DNA of 64,000 bases, taken from NCBI RefSeq assembly GCF_900215245.1, contig NZ_LT907842.1, positions 868,001-932,000 on the forward strand. The letters run 5' to 3'. The notes beneath the pieces were generated by a model that was given only the letters and a program-made list of their open reading frames with translations, was not told where the DNA came from and did no database searches. Below are positions 57,077-64,000 of the stretch, piece by piece. Source of the DNA: Pseudomonas fluorescens (GTDB lineage Bacteria > Pseudomonadota > Gammaproteobacteria > Pseudomonadales > Pseudomonadaceae). Numbering within the stretch: the first letter of the stretch is position 1; every line of letters begins with the position of its first letter. The translations under genes were made by a program, and so were the position numbers.

Positions 57077-57757
57077 TTACCTCTTACGCAATACATATAC
57101 TCGCCACATGGCGTAGAGCGGCATGAAGTCCAGGGACTCCTGAACCCGGAAACCGGCCTGCTCAAACTCTGCCTCAACAGTAGCAGCCGGTAACACAAAC
57201 CGGTTTTGATAACCTTCCTGCTCACCTTTCTCGCGACGTTTCGCTTCGAGGCGCTTGCGTTTCCAGGCCTTGAAATTGCCATCTACCCACAGCGAAACGA
57301 TCACGCTGTCGCGGGTAACGCGTTGAAATTCCTTCAATATTGCCAGTCTGTGCGCCGCGTCACCGATATGGTGCAGCAAGCGCATACAGAAAATACTGTC
57401 GACTGAATTATCCGGTAAATCAATATCGAACGCAGAAGTCTGCAAAGGCCGTACCCGTTTCACCACTTCCGCCGGTTGGGCGATGGTGGCGACGTTCAAC
57501 ATCGACGCCGAATTGTCGGCCCCGATAATCACCCGGTTGGGCTTTTCCGCCAGTAACGGCCAGAAACGTCCAGCCCCGCAGGGCAGGTCCAACACCAGGC
57601 CTGGCTCGCCGGCCATGGCCAACGCGCCGCGCGCCAATTGCTCGTCGCGTTTGTGGGACAACCGGCGAGCCAGATTGTCCTGATGTTTGAGCAAATATTC
57701 CTGCGCGTGCTGATCGTCGTACTTTTCAGAAAAATCGAGCTTGATCGGGGTAGACAT
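57077..57757 (-). CDS. Class I SAM-dependent methyltransferase (ColRS-linked)
   Basis: The 226-residue protein shows motif I VLDLPCGAGRFWPLL, an acidic motif II strand VIIGADNSASML, DIDLPDNSVDSIFCMRLLHHI, and a late strand SVIVSLWVDG. It corresponds to the methyltransferase orf that follows colS in P. fluorescens WCS365 and P. putida, reported with inaA/wapQ as a ColRS-controlled operon. The substrate is unknown; quinone or an envelope lipid is possible. CTGGAG precedes the ATG. A candidate ColR element lies 68 nt upstream. Confidence 0.88.
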   Translation of the reverse strand: MSTPIKLDFSEKYDDQHAQEYLLKHQDNLARRLSHKRDEQLARGALAMAGEPGLVLDLPCGAGRFWPLLAEKPNRVIIGADNSASMLNVATIAQPAEVVKRVRPLQTSAFDIDLPDNSVDSIFCMRLLHHIGDAAHRLAILKEFQRVTRDSVIVSLWVDGNFKAWKRKRLEAKRREKGEQEGYQNRFVLPAATVEAEFEQAGFRVQESLDFMPLYAMWRVYVLRKR

Positions 57758-57825
57758 CAACGGATCTCCAGTAGCTGATGCCGACAACCTTAAGCAGCGA
57801 AGTGTGACTATCAGGTCAACCCGTT

Positions 57826-57838
57826 GTGAAAAACTTGT
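57826..57838 (-). promoter_or_regulatory. Candidate ColR box upstream of the methyltransferase-inaA operon
   Basis: On the minus strand this reads ACAAGTTTTTCAC, identical over 13 nt to the element at 60021 in front of the other gene flanking colRS. It ends 68 nt before the start codon. Its TTTTCAC end agrees with the reported P. putida ColR consensus as I recall it. Confidence 0.65.
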
Positions 57839-57946
57839 CCTGTCCAGCCCCATACATTTCAAGACTTTACAGACACAATCAGTGGCATGGGGCCATCTTC
57901 GCCGAAAAGCGGGGTAGCTGCCGCAGGATAGCGGCAGGCGGGGGGC

Positions 57947-59227
57947 TTAGGGTTTGACCGGGCTCAATTGGACCTGAAAGCGGCAGCCATGGGGCTCCAT
58001 GGTGCTCAGGCTGACGCTCCAGCCCTGGCTCTCGCAGATGCGTTGCACCAGCGACAAGCCTAACCCCAGGCCTTCACCGCGCTTTTCACTGCCGCGCACA
58101 AAAGGCTCGAACATCGCTTCACGCTTGTCTTCAGGAATGCCCACGCCGGAGTCTTCCACCACAAAGCCACTGGGTTCGAGTGTGAGGCGGATAAAGCCCC
58201 GTTCGGTGTAGTGCAACGCGTTGCGCAGCAGGTTGCCCATCACCGCATGCAAGAAGGTGGTGTTGTAGCGGGTATCCAGCGGATTGCCCGGCAGGTAGAT
58301 CAATTCGAGGCCTTTGTGCTCGATGGGCTCGCGCCAGATGCCGAGCAAATCTTCGGCGACCTGGGTCAGGTTGACCTGGGGCGACATGGCCGCATCATCG
58401 TGTTTGGCACGGGCCAGCATCAGGAAGGTTTGCACCAGCTCGCGCATTTCTTCGCAGGCTCGGGCAATGCGCAGCACCTGATTGCGGCCGCGCTGATCAA
58501 TGGCGGGGTTTTCCAACAGCAGTTCACACGAACTGGCCAACACCATCAGCGGGGTGCGCAATTCGTGGCTGACATCGCTGGTAAACAGTTGCTCACGGGA
58601 CAATGCCTGCCGCAACCGCCCCAGCGTCGCGTCGAAGGCCACCGCCAGCTCACCGACTTCATCGGCGGCGTAATCCGGCGCCAGGGGCGGTGCCAGCCCC
58701 AGCAACTGGTCACGATGACGAACCTGGCGCGCCAAACGCACCACGGGCGCCATCACCTTGCGGGCCAGCACCCAACCGAGGAATACCGCCAGCGCCAGGC
58801 TGAGTACAAAACCCACCAGCACGACGGCGAACAGGACGCGCTCGCGCTCTTCGAAATCGCTCTGGTCTTGCAGCAGCACATAGCGCCGACCATCGACCAC
58901 TTCGACCATGGCGTGGTACGACAGCGACTCGCGAAACACCTCATGAAAGCCGGGTTCCAGATGGCGCAGATCCTTGGGCAGTTCGAAATCCCCGGGCCCG
59001 CCGCTGAAATAGAACAGTTGATCCGGCTCTGGGCGATGGCTCCAGTCCTCGACACTGTCCATCAGCAACAGGCGCTGCAGGTCACCGCCCAGGCCGGCCG
59101 AAATCAGTTTTTCTTCCACCAGGTGCACGGTTGCAACGATGCCCATGGCGAACGCCCCCGCCACCAGTGCGCTCATCAAGGCAAAGGCGATGATGATCCG
59201 TTGGGCGAGGCTTTGCTTAAACTCCAT
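57947..59227 (-). CDS. colS: Sensor histidine kinase ColS
   Basis: The 426-residue kinase has TM1 at about 10-30, a short periplasmic sensor of about 100 residues rich in acidic residues (HLEPGFHEVFRESLSYH), TM2 at about 135-160, HAMP, an H box (FTSDVSHELRTPLMVLAS), N box (GNLLRNALHYTE) and G boxes (VEDSGVGIP, GEGLGLGLSLV). ColS senses zinc and other metals through ExxE-type glutamates and protects the envelope. Its ATG overlaps the colR stop by 11 nt. Context with the methyltransferase and inaA supports the name. Confidence 0.92.
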   Translation of the reverse strand: MEFKQSLAQRIIIAFALMSALVAGAFAMGIVATVHLVEEKLISAGLGGDLQRLLLMDSVEDWSHRPEPDQLFYFSGGPGDFELPKDLRHLEPGFHEVFRESLSYHAMVEVVDGRRYVLLQDQSDFEERERVLFAVVLVGFVLSLALAVFLGWVLARKVMAPVVRLARQVRHRDQLLGLAPPLAPDYAADEVGELAVAFDATLGRLRQALSREQLFTSDVSHELRTPLMVLASSCELLLENPAIDQRGRNQVLRIARACEEMRELVQTFLMLARAKHDDAAMSPQVNLTQVAEDLLGIWREPIEHKGLELIYLPGNPLDTRYNTTFLHAVMGNLLRNALHYTERGFIRLTLEPSGFVVEDSGVGIPEDKREAMFEPFVRGSEKRGEGLGLGLSLVQRICESQGWSVSLSTMEPHGCRFQVQLSPVKP

Positions 59228-59900
59228 CACGCCCCTCGGCCAGGCGATAACCCACACCGTGCACGGTTTGCAGCAACGGCTTTGCGAAGGGTTTATCGAT
59301 CACTTGGCGCAATTGGTGAACGTGGCTGCGCAGGCTGTCGCTGTCCGGGCAGTCGTCGCCCCACAGGGCTTCTTCGAGAATTTCTCGACGCAACACGTGC
59401 GGGCTCTTTTGCATCAGCACCGCGAGCAGTTTCAGGCCCACCGGGTTGAGCTTGAGCAGGCGCCCTTCGCGGGTCACTTCCAGGGTATCAAGATCGTAAT
59501 GCAGGTCGGCCACTTGCAGCGCGCGACGCCCGCCGCCTTGGGCACGGCGCAGAACCGCTTCGATGCGCGCGGCCAATTCCGACAGGGCAAACGGTTTGAG
59601 CAGGTAATCATCGGCGCCGGATTTAAAGCCCTGCAGCCGGTCATCCAACTGGTCGCGCGCGGTGAGCATAATCACCGGCGTATCGCGGCGAGCGTCTTCT
59701 CGCAGGCGTTTGCACAAGGTGTAGCCATCGATGCCAGGCAGCATGATGTCGAGCACGATGAGGTCGTAATGTTCGGTGGCGGCCAGATGCAGGCCCGACA
59801 AACCATCCTGCGCACAGTCTACGGTATAGCCTTTTAGCCCCAGGTAATCGGCCAGATTGGCCAGAATATCGCGGTTGTCTTCAACCAATAAAATTCGCAT
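59217..59900 (-). CDS. colR: Response regulator ColR, OmpR family
   Basis: The 227-residue regulator has phospho-Asp in LIVLDIMLPGIDGY, Lys in YLLKPFAL, and a winged-helix C-terminus (DSLRSHVHQLRQVIDKP, LQTVHGVGYRL). With ColS it controls outer-membrane integrity genes, phenol and metal tolerance and root colonisation in pseudomonads. It is first gene of the colRS operon and divergent from the sulfatase-fold gene at 60102; the gap between them has one candidate ColR element. Confidence 0.94.
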   Translation of the reverse strand: MRILLVEDNRDILANLADYLGLKGYTVDCAQDGLSGLHLAATEHYDLIVLDIMLPGIDGYTLCKRLREDARRDTPVIMLTARDQLDDRLQGFKSGADDYLLKPFALSELAARIEAVLRRAQGGGRRALQVADLHYDLDTLEVTREGRLLKLNPVGLKLLAVLMQKSPHVLRREILEEALWGDDCPDSDSLRSHVHQLRQVIDKPFAKPLLQTVHGVGYRLAEGRDGV

Positions 59901-60020
59901 GGGCAGTGTCTCCGTACGCGGTAACGGCCGTGTTGGCTCGCGCAGCTTAAGGCCAAGCGCGGCTCAGGGATAGACCTGGACGCTACGTCGATATAGGTTT
60001 TCAACCAATTGTACAAACCA

Positions 60021-60033
60021 ACAAGTTTTTCAC
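60021..60033 (+). promoter_or_regulatory. Candidate ColR box upstream of the sulfatase-fold gene
   Basis: ACAAGTTTTTCAC, the same 13-mer as at 57826-57838 and in the same orientation relative to its gene, ends 68 nt before the ATG at 60102. It lies in the divergent gap with colR, so it could also serve autoregulation. Confidence 0.65.
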
Positions 60034-60101
60034 TATAGCTTCACACACCGGCTACAGTGGCAGGTCGAATATCGGCGTCCATTGATATAAGGAATATGGA
60101 C

Positions 60102-62051
60102 ATGGGGTTTTTAAACACCGCGCCGATGCGCTTTCTGCTGCTCGTAACCGGCGCATGGCTGGTGATTTTCCTACTGACGCGCAGTGTGCTGCTGATCACG
60201 CATTTGGATGAAGTCGGTGGCAACCTGCTACCGGTGTTTGGCGTCGGCTTGCTGTATGACCTCGCGTTCCTGGCCTATGCCGCTTTGCCGCTGGGCCTGT
60301 ATCTGCTGCTCTGCCCGCCCGCTCTGTGGCGCCGCCGTGGCCATCGCTGGTTCCTGCAGGCGGTGCTGACCGTCAGCCTGTTCGCCATGTTGTTTACGTC
60401 AGTGGCCGAGTGGCTGTTCTGGGATGAGTTCGGCGTACGCTTCAACTTTATCGCCGTCGATTACCTGGTGTATTCCAATGAGGTGATGAACAACCTGCTG
60501 GAGTCTTACCCGATCGGCAAGCTGCTCAGCCTGTTGGCGATGCTCGCGATTGTACTGAGCCTGGCCTTGCGCAAGCCGTTCAACAGCGCAATGAGCGCGC
60601 CTCTGCCGCCCCTGCGTGGGCGCGTGTTGAATGCCCTGGGCCTGCTGGTGGTTGCCGGTCTCTGCGTGCAATTGATCAGTCAGGACAGCCCACGCGCCTC
60701 GGGTGGCAACGCTTACAAGAATGAACTGGCGAGCAACGGCCCGTATCAGTTTTTTGCCGCGTTCCGTAACAACGAGCTGGATTACACCCAGTTCTATAAA
60801 AGCCTGCCCTCCGAGGTGGTCGCCAAGCAATTGCGGGCTGAACTCAGCGAGCCGAATGCGCGCTTCATCGGCACCGACCCGCTGGACATCCGCCGCGCAA
60901 TCACCAACCCCGGCACGTTGCGCAAACCCAACATCGTGCTGGTGACCATCGAAAGCTTCAGCGCCAAATACATGGGCAGCAATGGCGACGACCGTAACCT
61001 CACCCCCAACCTCGATGCGTTGCGTAGACACAGCCTGTACTTCAATAACTTCTATGCCACCGGCACCCGCACGGACCGTGGCTTGGAGGCGATCACCCTG
61101 GCTATTCCACCGACGCCCGGCCGTTCAATCGTCAAGCGCATCGGCCGTGAGAGCGGTTTCGCCAGCCTTGGCCAACAACTCGGGGCCATCGGTTACGACA
61201 GTGTCTTTGTCTACGGCGGACGCGGTTACTTCGACAATATGAACGCGTTTTTCAGCGGCAACGGTTATCGGGTCGTGGACCAGAGCAGCGTGGCGGAATC
61301 GGAAATCTCGTTCAAAAATGCCTGGGGCATGGCCGATGAAGACCTCTACCGGCAAACCCTGAAACTGGCCGATGCCGACTATGCCAGGCAGCAGCCCTTC
61401 CTGCTGCAACTGATGACCACGTCCAACCATCGCCCTTATACCTATCCGGAAGGCCGCATCGATATCAAGTCCGGCAACGGCCGTGACGGCGCGGTGAAAT
61501 ACACCGACCACGCCATCGGTGAGTTCCTCGACGCGGCCCGCCAGAAGCCGTGGTTTGATAACACGATTTTCGTGTTCGTCGCCGATCACACCGCCGGCAG
61601 CGCAGGCAAGGAAGACTTGCCTATCGCCAACTACCAGATCCCGCTGTTCATCTACGCACCGAAGCTGATCGAGGCTCGGGAAACCGCGCAACTGGCCAGC
61701 CAGATCGACTTGGGCCCCACGTTGCTGGGGTTGATCAACCTGAGCTACGAATCCACCTTCTTCGGCCGCAACCTGTTGCAAGACAGCCCGCTGCCACCGC
61801 GCGTGGTGGTCGGCAACTATCAGCACCTGGGGTTGTTTGATGGCAAGGACCTGGCAATCCTCAGCCCGCGCCAAGGCCTGCGTCGCCACGATCAGGCCTT
61901 GGGCGAGAGCCAGGAGTTACGTGTGGGCACGGATGATCCATTGATCCAGCGCGCAATTACTTACTACCAGGCCGCCAGTTATGGTTTCACACAACAACTA
62001 TTGAGCTGGAAAGCGCCCAAGGACGCAGCGCCTGCCATCAGCGTGCGCTGA
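60102..62051 (+). CDS. LTA synthase-like / phosphoglycerol or phosphoethanolamine transferase (sulfatase fold)
   Basis: The 649-residue inner-membrane protein has about five TM helices in the first 200 residues, followed by a periplasmic alkaline-phosphatase-superfamily domain. Metal and nucleophile motifs are PNIVLVTIESFSAKYMG (metal Glu), the TGTRTDRGLEA block (likely nucleophile Thr) and FVFVADHTAG (Asp/His ligands). The family includes LtaS, OpgB and EptA relatives. In a Gram-negative host the acceptor is probably periplasmic glucan or lipid A/LPS, consistent with the ColRS neighbourhood. The ATG 8 nt after AAGGA is preferred over one two codons upstream. Confidence 0.88.
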   Translation: MGFLNTAPMRFLLLVTGAWLVIFLLTRSVLLITHLDEVGGNLLPVFGVGLLYDLAFLAYAALPLGLYLLLCPPALWRRRGHRWFLQAVLTVSLFAMLFTSVAEWLFWDEFGVRFNFIAVDYLVYSNEVMNNLLESYPIGKLLSLLAMLAIVLSLALRKPFNSAMSAPLPPLRGRVLNALGLLVVAGLCVQLISQDSPRASGGNAYKNELASNGPYQFFAAFRNNELDYTQFYKSLPSEVVAKQLRAELSEPNARFIGTDPLDIRRAITNPGTLRKPNIVLVTIESFSAKYMGSNGDDRNLTPNLDALRRHSLYFNNFYATGTRTDRGLEAITLAIPPTPGRSIVKRIGRESGFASLGQQLGAIGYDSVFVYGGRGYFDNMNAFFSGNGYRVVDQSSVAESEISFKNAWGMADEDLYRQTLKLADADYARQQPFLLQLMTTSNHRPYTYPEGRIDIKSGNGRDGAVKYTDHAIGEFLDAARQKPWFDNTIFVFVADHTAGSAGKEDLPIANYQIPLFIYAPKLIEARETAQLASQIDLGPTLLGLINLSYESTFFGRNLLQDSPLPPRVVVGNYQHLGLFDGKDLAILSPRQGLRRHDQALGESQELRVGTDDPLIQRAITYYQAASYGFTQQLLSWKAPKDAAPAISVR

Positions 62052-62062
62052 CCCCCTCGCGA

Positions 62063-62087
62063 GCCCTTGCCTCCCCATGGCAAGGGC
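62063..62087 (+). terminator. Hairpin after the sulfatase-fold gene (weak terminator)
   Basis: GCCCTTGCC (62063-62071) pairs with GGCAAGGGC (62079-62087), a 9-bp stem with a 7-nt loop, 11 nt after the stop. No T-run follows, so it is at best a Rho-assisted terminator or mRNA-stabilising structure. Confidence 0.45.
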
Positions 62088-62126
62088 GTAACACTTGCGT
62101 CCATTCTCCGGCGATGGCGCCCTTTC

Positions 62127-62825
62127 ATGTCCGACACCCTGCTGCTGATTGAAGACGACCGCCCCCTGGCTGCACTGACGGCCGAATTCCTGCGTGCCGA
62201 AGGCTTTACCGTAACGGTTGAGCACCGTGGCGATCGCGCTGCACAGCGCATTCTTGACGAACAACCGGCGCTGCTGATCCTCGATGTGATGTTGCCGGGC
62301 ATCGACGGGTTCACCTTGTGCCGACAGATTCGCGATCAGTACCCGGGGCTAATCCTGATGATGACCGCGCTGGATGAAAACGCCGAGCAACTGACCGGCT
62401 TCAACGTCGGCGCGGATGACTATGTGGTCAAGCCGGTCGACCCGCTGCTGTTGCTGGCCAGAATCCGCTCGTTGCTGCGTCGCCACCCTCAAGCCCCACG
62501 TGCTCATTACCAGTGGGGCACCTTTCGGCTCGACCTCAACAGCCATTTCGCCTGGCTCGATGAGACCCCTTTGCAGTTCTCGGTTGCCGAGTTCGAATTG
62601 CTGGCGATTTTCGCGCGCCATTGCGGGGTATTGCTGACGCGGGAAAAACTCCTGCAGAGCCTGCGCGGCCTGGAATACGACGGGCTCAACCGTTCCATCG
62701 ACATGCGTGTGTCGCGCTTGCGTAAAAAGCTGATGAGCCTGGAATGCCCGGTGACTATCCAGACCATCACGGCCCAGGGCTATCTGTTCGTCGAAAGTGC
62801 CCAGGAGGCCCGACATGTTGACTAA
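62127..62825 (+). CDS. Response regulator, OmpR family (RstA-like)
   Basis: The 232-residue regulator has receiver motifs LLIEDDRPLAAL, LLILDVMLPGIDGF and DYVVKPVDP, and a winged-helix domain with FSVAEFELLAIFARH, GLNRSIDMRVSRLRKKL and IQTITAQGYLFV. The VKPVDP and the order with the following kinase are RstA-like. It begins 75 nt after the sulfatase-fold gene and overlaps the kinase start by 11 nt. The inducing signal is unknown. Confidence 0.92.
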   Translation: MSDTLLLIEDDRPLAALTAEFLRAEGFTVTVEHRGDRAAQRILDEQPALLILDVMLPGIDGFTLCRQIRDQYPGLILMMTALDENAEQLTGFNVGADDYVVKPVDPLLLLARIRSLLRRHPQAPRAHYQWGTFRLDLNSHFAWLDETPLQFSVAEFELLAIFARHCGVLLTREKLLQSLRGLEYDGLNRSIDMRVSRLRKKLMSLECPVTIQTITAQGYLFVESAQEARHVD

Positions 62826-64000
62826 GGTGCGGCCCTGGATGGTGGCCGTGGCGGGCACGGGCTGGGCGAGTTTGACGTTTTATCTGTTGTGGCTGTGCGC
62901 CAACGCCTCGGTGTTTGTCGGCGAAGACAGCTTTTTGCGCCTGATGGCCGGGCCGGCCTACCTGGTGGCCGAACAGCTCAAAGCCGTGCCGGCCGACCAA
63001 CGTGAAGCGCGCATGGACATCCTGCGCGCGCACTTCCAGTACCCGGTGAATCTGATCTCGCTGGACGAGGTCGAATTGCCGCCGGAAGCGTTGGTCATGC
63101 TGGAGCATCAACAACCGGCACTGAGCAGCGACGAAGACATCAGCTACTTCCCGCTGGATGACGACACCATCATTCAATTCGGCCCAATGTGGGGCAGTGC
63201 CGAGGTCAAGGATCTGATCAAATTCCCGGTTTACTGGATCACCGCCGCTGTAGCAGGCCTGCCGGTGCTACTGCTACTCGGGATCGGTTTACGCCTGCAC
63301 CGCCGTCGCCGCACCGACCTGAACACCCTCAAGACCTGCCTTGGCACGCTGGCACGTACCCCGAATGTGATGTTGCCTGCCATGGGCAAGGAATGGACGC
63401 CGTTGCTGATGACCTTGCAACAGCACGCGCGGGACATCAGCGCCATGAACGAGCGCCACCGTGAAGTCTCCCAGGCCGTGTCCCACGAACTGCGTACGCC
63501 ATTGGCGCGCATGCGTTTTGCCTTGACGCTTCTGGGTAAAAGCGAAGACCCGCTCACCCGTACACGCCTTCAGGAACGCTTGCTCACCGATGTCGAAGAG
63601 CTCGAAGCGCTGGTTCGCGCCAGCCTCGCCTTTGCGCGCCTGGCAGGCGCACCGACCGACCTGCAGCATGAGCCAATCAACCTGCGTGACTGGCTGCACC
63701 AGGAGTTTGCCTTGCTCGACGGGCACCATCGCCGGTTGAGCCTGGAAACCGAGCCCGCCCACCTTGAGCTGATCGGCGACCGTGCCCTGTTGCACCTTAT
63801 CGTGCGCAACCTGTTAAGCAATGCCATCACCTACGCACGCGATCAAGTGTGCGTCAGTGCCACTTACCACGGTCAACAGCACCTGGTGCTGCATGTGGAT
63901 GATGATGGCCCCGGGGTATTGGCGGAGAACCGCGACAAGATCTTCGAGCCCTTCGTGCGCCTTGCCTTGGGGGGCGATGAGCCCACGGGCTCCGGCCTTG
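62815..64000 (+). CDS. Sensor histidine kinase, RstB-like (3' end outside window)
   Basis: The partial protein has at least 395 residues: TM1 at about 9-30, a periplasmic region of about 110 residues (RAHFQYPVNLISLDEVELPPEAL), TM2 at about 140-160, a H box (SQAVSHELRTPLARMRFAL), N box (RNLLSNAITYA) and the start of the G boxes (DDDGPGV). The frame continues past base 64000 within the ATP-binding domain. The layout (RstA-like regulator followed by this kinase) and the periplasmic pattern match the RstB family of acid/envelope-responsive kinases. Confidence 0.9.
   Translation, partial: MLTKVRPWMVAVAGTGWASLTFYLLWLCANASVFVGEDSFLRLMAGPAYLVAEQLKAVPADQREARMDILRAHFQYPVNLISLDEVELPPEALVMLEHQQPALSSDEDISYFPLDDDTIIQFGPMWGSAEVKDLIKFPVYWITAAVAGLPVLLLLGIGLRLHRRRRTDLNTLKTCLGTLARTPNVMLPAMGKEWTPLLMTLQQHARDISAMNERHREVSQAVSHELRTPLARMRFALTLLGKSEDPLTRTRLQERLLTDVEELEALVRASLAFARLAGAPTDLQHEPINLRDWLHQEFALLDGHHRRLSLETEPAHLELIGDRALLHLIVRNLLSNAITYARDQVCVSATYHGQQHLVLHVDDDGPGVLAENRDKIFEPFVRLALGGDEPTGSGL

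Overview
The window is chromosomal DNA from a fluorescent pseudomonad, most likely the Pseudomonas fluorescens complex. The evidence is the roughly 60% GC content, the Pseudomonas-specific H-NS-like regulator MvaT, the edd/glk/gltR/gtrS/gapA Entner-Doudoroff cluster, the colR-colS-methyltransferase-inaA cluster, and many REP-type palindromes carrying the core GTGGGAGCGGGCTTGCTCGCGA. I see no rRNA, tRNA, CRISPR array, prophage or insertion sequence. Gene content is ordinary core and near-core genome, cut by the window at both ends (a sensor kinase at each edge).

Layout. 1-9.8 kb: partial sensor kinase and corrinoid adenosyltransferase; then, on the minus strand, secA, argJ and a Nudix/thiamine-phosphate-synthase-like fusion; dciA; and a HerA-like ATPase. 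10-15.3 kb: amino-acid-type chemoreceptor, a small acidic protein, purU, mvaT and sbcB. 15.4-22.1 kb: a six-gene translationally coupled operon (RDD, SpoIIM-like, DUF4129, DUF4350, MoxR ATPase, DUF58) of unknown role. 22.2-26.6 kb: PilZ protein, small lipoprotein, pyruvate kinase, a frameshifted enoyl-CoA hydratase and a ferredoxin-type reductase. 26.8-33.3 kb: class I fumarase, then a DctB/DctD-type two-component pair followed by a KgtP-type 2-oxoglutarate permease. The permease is preceded by paired activator palindromes and a sigma-54 promoter, giving a complete sensing-and-uptake module. 33.4-37.1 kb: a four-repeat membrane protein, flavin-reductase-like protein, small proteins and an AraC regulator. 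37.2-43.5 kb: gtrS, gltR, glk and edd, with gapA divergent; two HexR-type operators lie in the edd-gapA gap. 43.7-48.7 kb: Fur-controlled haem system (ECF sigma, FecR-type anti-sigma, signalling TonB receptor, haem oxygenase). 48.8-56 kb: YbaN-type protein, second chemoreceptor, nitroreductase, and an iron-type operon (di-haem oxidoreductase family, imelysin-like, DUF1513). 56.1-62 kb: the ColRS system with its downstream methyltransferase-inaA-orf75 operon on one side and an LTA-synthase-like sulfatase-fold protein on the other. 62.1-64 kb: an RstAB-like two-component pair.

The most informative non-coding signals are: (1) an identical 13-nt element, ending exactly 68 nt from the start codon, in front of both operons flanking colRS (candidate ColR boxes); (2) the UAS pair plus sigma-54 promoter at kgtP; (3) the twin HexR sites; (4) two related, inverted composite motifs between the divergent ABM-domain and araC genes; and (5) eleven REP-type elements, one collapsed into a perfect 15-bp-arm hairpin. 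The least understood gene systems are the MoxR-DUF58 operon, the four-repeat COG4705-type membrane protein, and the small orf75 coupled to inaA.
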